Source: Acanthochromis polyacanthus (Eukaryota > Chordata > Actinopteri > Pomacentridae). Taken from it: DNA of 64,000 nt. A program made the position numbers and the translations under genes. Shown here one piece after another: positions 1 to 11,124 of the stretch (positions are counted from its first letter, which is position 1; every line of letters begins with the position of its first letter). The notes beneath the pieces were generated by a model that was not told the DNA's origin, did not search any database, and saw only the letters and a program-made list of their open reading frames with translations. Where the stretch lies: NCBI RefSeq assembly GCF_021347895.1, contig NC_067113.1, positions 43,005,474-43,069,473 of the forward strand. The letters run 5' to 3'.

Positions 1-308
1 AGGGTGAGAAGCTCAGACATCTGGAGGGAGGTCAGAGTAGAGCTGCCGTTCCTTCCCGTCTAAAGGATCCAGTTGAGGTGGTTTGGACATCTGATTTGGA
101 TTCCTCAGGGGAGACTTCCTTTGGAGGTTTTCCGAACACGTCCGACCAGGAGGAGACCCCAGGGCAGACCCAGAACTAGCTGGAGGGATTATGTATCTCA
201 TCTGGCCTGGGAACTCTTCAGGATCCCCCAGGAAGAGCTGGAAAGTGTCGCTGGGGGGAGGGACATCTAAAACAGCCGACTTCGCGGTAGAAAATTGATG
301 GATGGATT
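1..308 (+). mobile_element. 3' end of a Rex3/RTE-like LINE, cut by the window edge
   Basis: This is the last part of a non-LTR retrotransposon reverse-transcriptase ORF with its tail. The frame at 73-270 reads MRWFGHLIWIPQGRL, then a basic RRRPQGRPRTSWRDYVSHLAWE stretch shown here only in part, and a GIPQEELESVAG-like end, followed by a stop. This matches the well-known C-terminus of a very common fish LINE. The sequence ends in a GATGGATGG-type tail at 298-309, as I recall for Rex3. The frame upstream of 73 is broken (translation is interrupted near 60-72), so the copy is dead. The 5' part lies outside the window. The LINE class is secure; the exact family name is from memory. Confidence 0.8.
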
Positions 309-2344
309 TAAAGTCCCTCTTCGGTCATTGATTAAACCCCTAAACAGTCATCTGTGTATCTTTTTGTTTTCACTAAAATAATCACTTCCAACTGTAAAGT
401 GGCATAGATGCAACTATAAAATGCTTCTTCCTCTAGAATGTGCAGATCTATACCGCTCCTGCCACACAATAGCAAATTATAATGCTGAAGTCAGTCAACA
501 GGATTCCAAATCTAAAGAAGAATGATGCTACAGGAAGTTGACAGGATTTGTTCTTCAGGTTTGCTACACGTTAAATCCTGGAAGTCTGATTGTGTAGTTT
601 TCAGTTTTCAATAGACATGGCTGCTTATATTGCTCAGGAAACACCATAAGGACATGGTAACAAGAAAAACACCCCATTTTCATCGGAGGGGGATCTTCAA
701 TAAAACGGCACATTTGCAGCTTTATGACAGTAATCTAACTTTAGCCTCCTTACACACCAACCCACCAACAATACTTCTACACCTTTACTTACTGCACAAC
801 TTGTAACACATGTACATTTACCCACATACTGTGTTTCCATTTCTACTGGGCTGATCACGATTCTGCTTTTCCTGTCCTACATGCATGGTTGTGTGGGTAG
901 ACTCTACTCCAGTCCAGTGATCTGTCACCCACACAGATAATTCAGTAGTTGCAACTAAACGAGGACAAGACAAACACGACAACAGCAAGTTTCTGTACGG
1001 CAGCGAGAGCTCAAACGTTTCCTTTTAATGTTCCAGTGATGGGGAAGAAGAAGGCTAATTTAGTGTCATTTTCAGCTGCCATTATAGCAGTAGATTGTGG
1101 CACAGAGTGCTTACTGATGTAGTCACCAGTTACACCCACTTAGATTCACTCACTGTTTACATTCAGTGCCACTGCAGGAGCATGGAAGTAATACTTGTCA
1201 GTCCTGACTTTCACTCATAACATAGTACTAATGCGGTAGCTACTGTAATTCTCAGAGTTCTCCCTCCACCACTGGTTAGGACTTTTCAATCAATCTGACT
1301 GCACTATGCCTCTATGCTTCTCGGTTGCATTTTAATATCAAACAGCGACTATCTGGTCACTGACGATGCCTAAAGTGGCTGAGAAATGTGATCATTTAGT
1401 CGCATTTTACAAACATTTTTGGAAACAGTGTCCCTCTGTGCCACTACAGTCCCAGACATATCAGCAGACCTACTTTTTCTGCAGGCAACACTTAACTTTG
1501 CTGTCCAAAAAACTGTCCCTTTGTTTCCTCTATAAAATGTTTGAAAAATGCTCAATCCTCCAATGTCTTGTTCTCACCAAAACCCAAAGATATTCAGTTT
1601 ATTGTCATAGAGGAGTGAAACAAACCAGAAAATATTGAACTTGAAGAATTTGGACTCAAAAGTTTTAAATTTTAGCTTCTAAAACTCGATCATCGTTATA
1701 TCGGGCCCAACATTTGTGGAAAGGTTTGCCAACTTGATCTCTAAATTCAAACGTAAAAACACAAATTTATTACTACCTTTGATTTTTCCTTTAAAGTAGA
1801 ACAATAGGTTGTTATGTCAGTAAACTGGCCATTTATTAGTCAGAGTTAAGACTAAACCATTAACCAGCTACATTCCAGTGTTGTTCTGGTGCTCTAAAGG
1901 TTTTCAACAACAATGCTACTGGTGGTTAGAAGTCTGGTGCCCTGAAATGGAGTCTTCAAGTGAAGAAGTTCTATGGCTGGTAGTGGTGTGCAACTTTTTA
2001 TGTCTTGAGTGGAAAAGAAGAAAAGAAAGACAGGGATTAAACCAAAGTAGTAAAGGATTTTTGTTCTTACAAAAGCACATCTTGTTTTACTCACAGCGGA
2101 AATCAATTAAGCCAGGAGGCTTAAGTTTTTATTACACTGATGAATCATAGCTGTCTCCGTTAATAATGAAGACTGAGATTAAGTTTGTGGTTATGCAACT
2201 CGAAACCAAAGGTTTTCTTGATGCAGAGATGTCAGTCTTCTTGTCGAGCAAAAGACCAAACATCCTAAAAGTTGTAGGAGAATTTAGTGCTAAAGATCAA
2301 CTGAGACATGCAGCAGATTCTCATTAGGTAACAGCTTGTTTTAA
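309..2344. other. No recognised gene; unique-looking sequence
   Basis: I see no coding region, RNA gene or recognisable repeat here. The open frames are below 95 codons and resemble nothing I know. A small 9-bp-arm hairpin (890-898 with 927-935) is within chance expectation. Confidence 0.5.
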
Positions 2345-2436
2345 AACTATTTTTTGGCCTTTATTAGACAGGTTAGTAGAGAGACGAATGGGGGGACGAC
2401 CTGCAGCAAAGGGCCGTGAGCTGGAATTGAACCCAA
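2345..2436 (-). mobile_element. Fragment of a tRNA-derived SINE-like repeat
   Basis: Read on the minus strand, the segment contains a pol III B-box-like sequence, GGTTCAATTCC (2423-2433), followed by the GGCCCTTTGCTGCAGG phrase seen in a common fish SINE-like repeat. The A-box half is missing because the hAT derivative begins directly beside it. It is too damaged to be an active pol III unit. A non-autonomous DNA repeat that carries the same phrase is an alternative. Confidence 0.45.
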
Positions 2437-2875
2437 CCTGCTGTCAACCTCCTTTGAGTTCAGTTCCACATTCGACCCAATCTGATCCCCAGTTACCAGT
2501 AAAATCACAGCATAACCGATAAACAACCACAACTCCAAATGTGTCCTTTGTTTTAGTGCAAAAAAGTACATTCTGAAAATTTTCACATTTAAGAAATTAT
2601 CTTTTCACAAAACATTATGAACAACCAGAGATTTCTTCTGAAAAATGAATTCAGTTTCAAAAACATTCAGTCTCAGTTTATCATTTAAACATTACAACTT
2701 CCAGATAAAAGTGTCTAAAAGGAACACAACATTTAGCCACAGGTATCCGGAACTGAACGATATAGTATTTTACTTTATGATCAATGCAACTTGTCAAGGT
2801 CTAGAGATTATTCTAAATTTATAGTTTTACTAATTTGTATCTACTGTCTTCTCTGCAATTTTTACACTTCGTACT
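2437..2875 (-). mobile_element. Truncated non-autonomous hAT derivative (CAGGGGTGTC family)
   Basis: This is the minus-strand version of the right half of the family seen complete at 10187-11124 and 54137-54998. It runs from a degraded terminus near 2437, through the AGTAAAATCACAGCATAA and TTAGTGCAAAAAAGTACATT blocks, to the TCTTCTCTGCAATTTTTACA block at about 2845-2865. The T-rich minisatellite centre found in the other copies is missing, so it is internally deleted. No transposase sequence is present. Confidence 0.7.
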
Positions 2876-4327
2876 GCTTGACCTGGTTAAAATCTCTAAA
2901 TGCTAAAAGAACAGATGCTTTAGTCCTTCCTTTCTGATACACTGATCAGAAAGCGATGCAGAACCACGTCAACAACATCTATTGATTACTGTGTGGCCTA
3001 GAGGAAGTGCAGTCTGGTTTTATTTCCTCCTGAATCCATCCTCACAGCTTTTCTTGACCTCATCATGCTTTTAACTTAAGTTGAGGAAAGCATAGCACGC
3101 AATATGTACAACCTAATTCTGCCAATTATCTTAAACTCCATCAAGTTTTCCTCCTCAGGGCTCATCAGCACATCTGGAGCTCAGATAATAACATTTAAAA
3201 AAGCCCTCAGAAGAGACAAGGAATCACTTTGACTTCATCACCGATGCTCTGCCAACAGAAAATCACACTACAGAGACAAAACACGTATTCGCATTATAAT
3301 CGTTCCCCTGAAATTATGACACACTTTACAATTTACAAGGTTCACAAGATAATTCTGGCCATAGAAGTTAATGTCATCCAACTTAATATCCTGAATTGTG
3401 ACTCCAGAAAACAAATGAAGGCATCTGATATTAGCTAATGAAATGTCAGGACCAAAATTACGCCCATGCAGGTGGTTATTAAGCATGAATAATTAACAGT
3501 CGGGGTGACAGGCGGGGAATAACAGAGCGCGATAATAAACCCATAGGAATGAGCGCGGTATCCGTGGCACACTCGATGGAGGGAAACGAGACAGGCCTGT
3601 ACCTCGGCGCCTCGCAATGACATCCTGCTGATTTTAAATTTTTCTGGAGAGAGCAATTTAACACATCAGGGTCTTGTTCTGGGAGGCGCGCTGAATAAAA
3701 CCGGCTTTATATATTACCCGGTGGCCACATACTGATGAGGAGAGACGAAGTTTGAAGTCGCAAACACAAAGCAGAACAATTACCAATCAAACGTACGCAG
3801 GTTAATGAGATTATTTCAATTAGCGCTGAAAATACGAGTTAATTAAGAGATCAACAGACCGATTTGTTTTGTAATTATGTTTGTCTTGTAAGAAAATATG
3901 AAAAAGCACTGGCCTTGAATTGAACATCTTGGGAATTTGGACTATTGATCAGACAAAACAAGCAATTTAGACACTTACTCTTGAACTGTGTGGGAATTTA
4001 TGATGAGCATTTTCAAGCATTTTAGTGACGGAAAGCACTGTAAGGATCGATTAACACGTCGGAGAGACACAGTTGCCTGAAACTGAGAACAACTACAATT
4101 TATTCTTCACTATCAGCATCACTCACGTCTATGTCTTTTTCTTGCATTTGGCTTCATTTGTCACTAATTTTTAGTACATTTATGCTTCAAACTTTGATGA
4201 ATTCGTATGAAGATGATTACAGCAGCTCTGACTCCCAAAGACTACATTTCCATTTAACTAAACTGCATTCTCAATCATGTTTTGAGGGAGTTTGTCACGT
4301 TTGACAAATTAGCTTGTGATCAACAAA
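2876..4327. other. No gene; AT-rich block with possible regulatory character at 3470-3870
   Basis: No coding region is supported. Within it, 3470-3870 differs from the surroundings. It keeps several CpG dinucleotides and has clustered homeodomain-type cores (AATAATTAAC, TTAATGAGATTA, CAATTAGC, GTTAATTAAG). This is the texture often seen in conserved vertebrate non-coding elements, but I cannot test conservation. Confidence 0.3.
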
Positions 4328-4329
4328 TA

Positions 4330-5053
4330 CAGGGGGTCCTCAGTTTATGGCGTCCTCGACCTACAGCCTTTCGTCATTATGCGGAGCTGGTTACGTGAAG
4401 CTAGTTGACGAGCAAAGCGGACGTCACACAGCGCTATAAGACGGCTTTGTTTACATTCTCCGGTTGCACGCAGCCATGATTGTGCTACATTTGCTAACAT
4501 TGTGCCCTTCATTATGTCTCCAAAGCATAAATCAGACTCTTCTGATGGCTGTGCTTTGAAGAAATGGAAAAGGAAAGCCATGTGTGCTGTCTTCACGGCA
4601 ACGTGAAAGCTGCAGCTGTCCAACTAGTTAACTCGTGCTTGCAAAATGAATCGTGAGTTGTAGCAAACTTGACTTCTTTATTGTAAAAACAGGAAATAAA
4701 ACAACATAAATACATGTTAAGTCATTGTAACTTAACCGGTAAGTCCAAAAATGAAGTTAATTACTTACAACAAATTAGCTGTAATTAAACGCTTGGAACA
4801 GGGCAAAACATCGACGAACATCGGCATTATTAGATCAAGTTGTAAAAACAGTGCAACATATTCTGTTATCTTCCTGTAAAATGACTCAAACATACATGAA
4901 AGTCGTTATTCATGTCTTTTCTGAAGAACTGATCAACATCGTGACGCACAGAACGGCTTTGTTTACATTTTCTCCGGAGTTCTGGCTTATGCTGAAATTC
5001 GACTTACATCAATCTGTAGGAACAGATCTCTGACATAAGTTGAGGACCCCCTG
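4330..5053 (+). mobile_element. Non-autonomous pogo/Tigger-like element, complete ends
   Basis: The element starts CAGGGGGTCCTC (4330-4341) and ends GAGGACCCCCTG (5042-5053), a perfect 12-bp terminal inverted repeat. It is flanked on both sides by TA (4328-4329 and 5054-5055), the duplication made by Tc1/mariner/pogo elements. Inside, at 4514-4606, it keeps the start of a transposase-like reading frame (separate entry). At 724 bp it is much too short for a full transposase gene, so it must have been mobilised in trans. Six diverged relatives lie elsewhere in the window, near 13.4, 15.2, 17.4, 48.3, 52.6 and 56.2 kb. Confidence 0.85.
4514..4606 (+). pseudogene. Pogo/Tigger transposase N-terminal remnant
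   Basis: The frame opens with MSPKHKSDSSDGCALKKWKR and stops after 30 codons. The S/K-rich start followed by a KKxKRKA basic run is typical of the N-terminus of pogo/Tigger transposases, just before the CENP-B-like helix-turn-helix. The sister copy at 52537-52629 starts MASRHKTDSFDASKKRKAIS and goes further, into the first helix, which supports the reading. The helix-turn-helix and DDE catalytic domain are absent here, so this is a non-functional stub. Confidence 0.6.
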
Positions 5054-5055
5054 TA

Positions 5056-5785
5056 GTTGTATTTGCTTTACTGCTTTACTGCTGATGCTTCTCAGCCAAT
5101 GTACTTGATGGGTTGAGGCTCATCACCTAGAAAATGCAGTAGAAGACCAAATATGTTGTAAATGGGCTATATTCCAACCCAAAACATGACATTTCCTTGA
5201 GCTTAAATAGGAAGCTCTGGCACATACAACCCAACCAAACAAAAATGTATAAAAAAAATTAAGGAGAATGGTTTCAAACAGGGCAAAAAACAGTCTCCTT
5301 GGTCAAAATCTTGTGTCAGACTTGTGCCCTGACTTCCTTTTGATCTTCCCAATGTGCACTTTGAAGCTTTGTAGCTTTGAAACTGGAAGCCTTTCCGACA
5401 GTCTTATCTTTAAGGGAGGAAAATGTTTTCTTTCAGAACATAAATGGCAATGCAGTTTAGCTGTACGGGAACTCAGTGTTAATGAAACAGGGTTGGACTA
5501 CAATTACAGTAGCCCTGAGAGATCAAAACACTGCAAGCTGTGAGCAGGAGAAGAAAAAATCATCACCAGTTCAACAGCATGTGTAGCCATTAGCTGAAAA
5601 AGAAACAGAAGAGGCAAATTTAGAGAGAAATTCAGTGAAATGTGTTCCGATTAATGACGATCACTGACGACACAACAAAACGCATTTTATACAGAAGACA
5701 TTTTTGACATGCTGATTGCAGGGCCCAGATATTTACACAAAGTCTGCATCATGCTAAGTGACACTTTAATGATTCCAACCATTTC
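5056..5785. other. No recognised feature
   Basis: A 91-codon open frame (5268-5543, plus) has no recognisable similarity and no supporting context. I see no RNA gene or named repeat. Confidence 0.4.
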
Positions 5786-6236
5786 CAAATTCTGCTGCTC
5801 GGCTCTTTAAAGGCAAGTCAAATAACAGCTCACCTATAGCTGCTCCTCTGCATCGACTCCCAGTCACATTTATACCTGATCTGGAGGTTTTCTGATTTGT
5901 TTCTAGGTGTTTAAATAGCCCCAGGCCTCTCTACCTCTCTGATCTTTTAGCTCCACACACTCCCACAACATCACTGAGGTCTGCAGATCTCCTGGTTGTC
6001 CTGAGGTCCAGATTAAAGCCTTTTGCAGAAGCTGCTCCTAAAATGTGGAACACTTCGCCCCTTCACATCAGGACATCACTAACACTGTACATTTTTTAAA
6101 AAACACTTTTACTTCTTGATTCAATATTTGATGTTTACTTTTACTTGAGCTGTTTTATAGTTGTTACTTTAATTGCACAGCACTTAGGTCGCTGCTTGTT
6201 GTTTATAAATGCATCTCTAAATAAATTGATTTGAGC
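5786..6236 (+). mobile_element. L2/Maui-type LINE 3' fragment
   Basis: The conceptual translation near 5974-6095 reads LRSADLLVVLRSRLKPFAEA then APKMWNTSPLHIRTS, the conserved C-terminal tail of L2-clade reverse transcriptases in fish. Upstream pieces (the CCTCTGCATCGACTCCCAGT and CCCAGGCCTCTCTACCTCTC regions) match the preceding part of the same ORF, but with frameshifts and stops. The fragment ends in an AATAAATTGATTTGAG tail, as L2 elements do. It is strongly 5' truncated and dead. Confidence 0.75.
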
Positions 6237-6678
6237 CGCAACCATGGCAACTACTCATGAGTCCAATCAGAGATCCCTGGAAATGTGTTTGTCTGTGCAA
6301 CTTGCCGTGTTTCTATATTTACATCACATTTTTCTATTATGGGTGTGTTTTAATGTTGTTGGTTTTTTATATATATTTACACTGTGTCATGATTTTGCTG
6401 CAGTGATGAAGATGTTTCTTTCACTTGTTTGTGTCTTGTCCATGTCTGAGGTGAAGCCTGTGTTGTGCAGGTCGCTTAAACACTGTGTTACTACTTACTT
6501 AATGCAAAAGTAACTGGATTACTCTACCAACGACTGAACATAAAAGTAATAATAATAAGAAGAAACCCATGGGTTTTATTAAGGCCTTTGCAGTTTTAGT
6601 GCTCGGACCCTATTTAAAAACTGAAAGCAGCATTGAACAGGTCCTCGCATCCTTGCTGGTCAGCAAATCCAAACATGT

Positions 6679-6693
6679 CCACCAGGTGGCGCT
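6679..6693 (+). promoter_or_regulatory. CTCF core motif, perfect consensus match
   Basis: CCACCAGGTGGCGCT fits the vertebrate CTCF consensus CCASYAGRKGGCRSY at all 15 positions. The site lies in repeat copy 1. Binding in cells is an inference. Confidence 0.55.
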
Positions 6694-6811
6694 GCGACTG
6701 AGAGTGTACTTTGGCCGATAGATGTGATGAGGGTTGAACTCCGATCACAGATTTAAACTTTGAAGCAGATTGGAGCATGTACAGACTAGTAATAGAGCAA
6801 TTCCTGTCCAT

Positions 6812-6826
6812 CCACCAGGTGGCGCT
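6812..6826 (+). promoter_or_regulatory. CTCF core motif, perfect consensus match
   Basis: This is a second CCACCAGGTGGCGCT, again 15 of 15 against CCASYAGRKGGCRSY, in the same orientation and 133 bp after the first. Confidence 0.55.
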
Positions 6827-7305
6827 ATCACTGTGACTGTATATTGGTCTATGGAATTCATCAGGGCTGGACTCTGATCACACATGTAATGTTTCAGGCA
6901 GATTGGAGCGTGTACAGGCCAGTTAGAGTGCACTTCCTGTGTCACTGCAAAACGTTGAAATCCCATTTCCACGCCAAAGACTTTTGTGGAGTATTTTTGC
7001 TTACTTTTGATCACCCATACCTGGTTTACATCCTGGCCAAATTTCAGTTCTCTCTGGGTTATTCTGTTTGAGTTTATAGCTTTTGAAAAAGTGCAAAAAT
7101 TGGTCTAAATCTTCCAAAATATGACACATAATTCACAATGGCTGACTTCCTGTTGCGTTTTGGGTATGTGTGCAAAAGGCTTTTTAGTGCATCCTGACGT
7201 GTTACAGATGTGTGCCAAATTTTGTAGCTGTAGGTCAAACATGCATCGGGGGCTGGATTTTCATAATATTGCAGGTGGGTTCATGCTCAGGAAGTTTATT
7301 AGAGA

Positions 7306-8285
7306 TTATCTAGTTTCTTCCCTCCTGACAATCGAAGGAGAAATCTGGTCTGGGATCTTTCACTGAACTGATGTTTGACAAAAGTTTACCGTGACAAACA
7401 CCTCTGTTTCCGTCAATATTGATAATCAGTGGTCATTTCTAACTAAAGATCAAACTATATTTAGTAAAGACTTCACTTTGAAAATCAATTGAAGTCAAAT
7501 TTAATCATAAAGAGCATCTAAAAACAACACAAGTTAAAGCAAACGCTGTAAAATGAAAAATGAACAGGCCATGAAACCCTTCAGTCTATTTTTCGATGTA
7601 TATGGGCAAAAATGTGAACATAAATAAAAACGAATAGGTTTAAAGCAATGATATCCCCTTGATACACATCAACAAAGAGAACAAGTATAACTGAAGATAA
7701 ACACACCTTTGTATCTTGTGAATTTTAGTGAAACTATCAAACAAATCAATTGTATGGAACAATTTTGCTGTTGTTGTGATGAAGCGTCAGCCCAGCCCAG
7801 TGTTTGGAATTAAAGGGGTTTTAAGATGGAGTTTGAAAGCTTCCAAACTGCTCCCTTTGGCACGACAATCTTAACAATACCGTGGCATGCGTGATGTGCC
7901 ATTATTTTGCAATCTACCAGTGTGTACATGTGTGAGATTAGAGGGAAGAATTTCTGTGAAGTTTCTTCTTATGTGGGTGATGCAACCTGATTTCAAAATC
8001 TGTTACAACTTTAAGCCTCCTCCAGTCCCGGCTGGGGGCCCGGCTGTGCTGCTTTACCAGGAGCTTCTGAAGATCTCACCTTCACATAGGCTTAAACTCG
8101 TCAGTATGTTTTTGTTCTTGATCTCAAGAAGGTAAAAAATAACGTCCATATTTTCAGGACAGCAGGCTCATGTAACCAGAACTGTTGGCCATTGTTCTGG
8201 ATAATGCTGAGGTAACAGGCTGCTTTTGTCTGCTCCAATCTGAAGTGTCCATAAAACTAGCAAGAGATTTCAGTAATTGTAATTT
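7306..8285. other. No recognised gene between two repeat copies
   Basis: There is no coding region or RNA gene that I can support. The stretch separates two copies of the CTCF-motif repeat and may itself be old repeat sequence. Confidence 0.35.
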
Positions 8286-8360
8286 TAAAAGGGAATCAAA
8301 GCTGTAAGCAGCGTTGAAGAGTGTATTCTGGCCTTTTTGATGGCGACCTATCAAAACTGT

Positions 8361-8375
8361 CCACCAGGTGGCACT
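8361..8375 (+). promoter_or_regulatory. CTCF-like motif (one base from the repeat consensus)
   Basis: CCACCAGGTGGCACT still fits CCASYAGRKGGCRSY because R allows A. It probably arose by CpG decay of GGCGCT. Confidence 0.5.
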
Positions 8376-8509
8376 ATCACTGTGATTGTATATCAGCCTA
8401 GGTATGTTATTAAGGCCGGACTCTGATCACAAATGTAAAGTCTGAGATTGGAGCATGTAGAGGCTAGTTAGACAGTACTTCCTGTTTCATGGCGAGACAT
8501 CCAAAATGC

Positions 8510-8524
8510 CTGCCAGGTGGCGCT
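8510..8524 (+). promoter_or_regulatory. CTCF-like motif, 13 of 15 positions
   Basis: CTGCCAGGTGGCGCT differs from the consensus at positions 2 and 3 only and keeps the AGGTGGCGCT core. Confidence 0.45.
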
Positions 8525-9065
8525 ATGACTGTGAATGTATATTGGCCTGTGGATGTCATCAGGGCCGGACTCTGATCACACATGTTTGAGGCAGATTGGA
8601 GCATGTACAGGGTAGTTCAATAGCACTTCCTGTTTCGTGGCGAGTTGTCAGAATTCCGCCAGCTGGCATTTCCATTTTGTGGAGCATTTTGATAATTTTT
8701 GATCACCCATGTCTGCTGTACATCCTGGCCAAATCTGAGCTTTTGAAAAGGTGCAAAAATTGGTCTAAAATCGTCCAAAATATGTCACAAAATTGTAAAT
8801 GGCGGACTTCCTGTTGTGTTTTTGGTATAGTTGTCGATTACATTCATGTGCATTGTGCCGAGTTACTTTTGCCTACCAAGTTTCATAAAAATTCCAGAAA
8901 ACATCAAATTTTCCACCAGTTCTACTGTGTGCTCAAATTTTCACGCGTTGAAGTATTTTTCAGCCTTCAAAATTGCAATACAAAAAAAGGGAGACAATGA
9001 AAAGAAGGAACCCATGGGTTTCAAGAGGGTCTTTGGACCATTTGGCGCTCAGACCTTAATTAGTT

Positions 9066-10186
9066 CCATTACTGAGTAGCTGAATTATCAGCAACGTTGT
9101 ACAGTCACATTGTTCGCAGCTCTTAAACAAAGAAGCACACTTTGTCTAACTAACAAACCATCTTGTGCAATTCTCTTTCAGCTATCTCTGGACTGCACAC
9201 AGAGACACAACAGACAAACTGACAAGGATGTCTATTAGTCAATTGAAATCTGCTAAAATTCTGCTAATTACTGAGCTCTGTTTCCATCAGCATGCTTTGT
9301 GCAATAATCCGATTACGGGAGGCTTTTCTAATCCCCCCGATGCAATAAACACAAACACACACTCACTGACCGGACATGTACAATCAAGCTTTCACTCATC
9401 TAGACTGTAATTGTTTTGACATTTCATGGCTTAGATATAAGTTTTCTTTTTACAGCATTTAGGAGCAGCAACGAAGAACATTTAAATGAGGACATTTGAG
9501 ATTCATGTCATCATTTCTGTACCTTGCAGAACATTACTGCACATTCGAAGGAAAAAAAACAGATTTTAGCTCTTTTTCTGAAGCCACAGTGACAGCCTCT
9601 CCCTGCCTCATCCCTCCAACAGCAGCAGCAGGATCGGACAGCAGTGTTGCCATGCAAGGCTGGAGCTGGAGTTGCCCCTGTTAATAGCTGCCGTGAGAAT
9701 AAGGGAGGCAGAAAGGGCACAGACAGCTCATAAAGACGAAGGCTGATCTAAGGCAGGAGGGAAAGGGAGCGGAGCTGGGGGCCCAGCCAAGGTACAGGGA
9801 TACCCCCATAAACCCGGACCGTAACTCCGGCTGACAGGAGCCACCGATGCCAGAGCAGGAAGGGGTTATAAAGATCTCGCTTTCCTCACAGCTGCTGCCC
9901 AGGAGGCACATCAACTGCTATATTAGCTGATCATACGAGTGGAGCTGTCGTTTCCTGTGTCAAATCTCCTTCTCAGCAAGCCATTTCTGTGTGTAACCAA
10001 ACACCTAACCTCTCTCTCTGATTCAAACACACCTTCCTCCAAATGAAACCACGTTCGGGTCAAAAACTGAAACAAGTTGATTTTAATTGGAAACAGGTTG
10101 CATGTAGTGCAACTTCAGATTGTAAGGATTCCACTACAGACTCCAAAGTATCTAAATTGTAATGTTTGTGCAGTGTGTGTCTGGAT
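9066..10186. other. No recognised gene
   Basis: The stretch holds only short open frames with no known similarity. A purine-rich, GC-richer part lies at about 9700-9860. I see no repeat that I can name. Confidence 0.4.
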
Positions 10187-11124
10187 CAGGGGTGTCACAC
10201 TTGCGGCCCGCGGGCCAAAACCGGCCCTTCAGAGGGTCCAATCCGGCCCTCAAAGTGTAAAAATTACAGAGAAGACATCAACTGCAGATTGTAAATTAGT
10301 TAAACTAGAAATTTGAAATAATTTCTAGATCATGACAAGTTGTTTTGATCATGAACTAAAATACTAGACTGTTCTTTTTTCACTGTGTCTCATTTTTGTA
10401 ATATTCTGTCTTGCTATTTTTGTCTTGTTTTTGTTGTCTTTTTTGTCGTTTATCTCGTGTTTTTGTCATTTTCTTTCCCATTTTTGTCCTGTTGAGTGTC
10501 CTTTGTGTCTCGCTTGTGTTGTTTGCCTTATTTTTGTCATTCTGTGTTCTGCTATATTCATTGTTTTGTGCAGCATTTTTTGTCATTTTGTTTGACGCTT
10601 TTGTCATTTTTGTTTTGCTTGTCCATTTCATGGTAACTTTGTTTAATTTTTTGTCACTTGTTTTGTTTTGCTTCATGTCATTGGTCTCATTTTTTGTCAC
10701 TTTATTACGCGCCTTTTGTCATTTTGCGTCTCATTTTTGCAATATTTTGTCTTATTTTTATTGTTTTTTTTCCCTGATTTTTGTCATTTCATAAATAAAA
10801 ATACTACATTGTTCAATTCCAGATACCTGTGACTAAAAGTTTTGTTCATTTGCAGATAAAATGTGATCTGGAAGTTGTAATGTGTAAATGATAAACTGAG
10901 GCTGAATGTTGTTGAAATTGAATTTTTTATTCTTAAGAAATTTCAGGTTGTTCACAATGTTTTGTAAAAAGCTAATTCTTTAAATGTGAACATTTTTGCA
11001 CTAAAACAAAGGAAAAATGTGGAGTTGTGGTTATTTATAGCTTATTATGCTGTGATTTTACTGGTCACTGGAGATCAGATTGTGCTGAATGTGGAACTGA
11101 ACTAAACTGAGTTTGACACTCCTG
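10187..11124 (+). mobile_element. Non-autonomous hAT derivative, both ends present
   Basis: The element begins CAGGGGTGTCACACTTGCGG and ends GAGTTTGACACTCCTG, giving hAT-type inverted ends. The 8 bp before it (GTCTGGAT) and after it (GTCCAGAC) agree at five positions and differ by transitions at the other three, consistent with an aged 8-bp target duplication. The centre (about 10380-10790) is a T-rich minisatellite built on TTTTTGTCATTTTGTGTCTC. No transposase is encoded. It is one of five family members in the window. Confidence 0.8.

Larger units (their letters stand above)
6530..7305 (+). repeat. Dispersed fish repeat carrying tandem CTCF-like motifs, copy 1
   Basis: It starts with an AATAATAATAAG stretch, then AAACCCATGGGTTT and GTGCTCGGACCCTA. 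Two imperfect monomers follow, spaced 133 bp apart, each beginning CCACCAGGTGGCGCT and continuing with CTGTGACTGTATATTGG, GGACTCTGATCACACATGT and GCAGATTGGAGC. The later part (about 6980-7280) recurs at 8690-8830 and 42450-42720. There is no coding capacity. The structure fits a non-autonomous dispersed repeat whose class I cannot name with certainty. Confidence 0.7.
8286..9065 (+). repeat. Dispersed repeat carrying CTCF-like motifs, copy 2
   Basis: Two monomers 149 bp apart (starting 8361 and about 8510) share the CTGTGATTGTATATCAGCCT, GGACTCTGATCACA and GATTGGAGCATGTA blocks with copy 1. The copy continues through GGTGCAAAAATTGGTCTAAA and TGGCGGACTTCCTGTTGTG and finishes with AACCCATGGGTTTCAAGAGG and GGCGCTCAGACC (about 9010-9055). 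That end block appears at the start of copy 1, so the two copies may have different boundaries or may be pieces of a longer unit. Confidence 0.65.

Noticed and set aside
2400..2440. A tRNA gene on the minus strand
   Set aside because: Only a B-box-like segment is present; no acceptor stem, anticodon arm or A box can be found.
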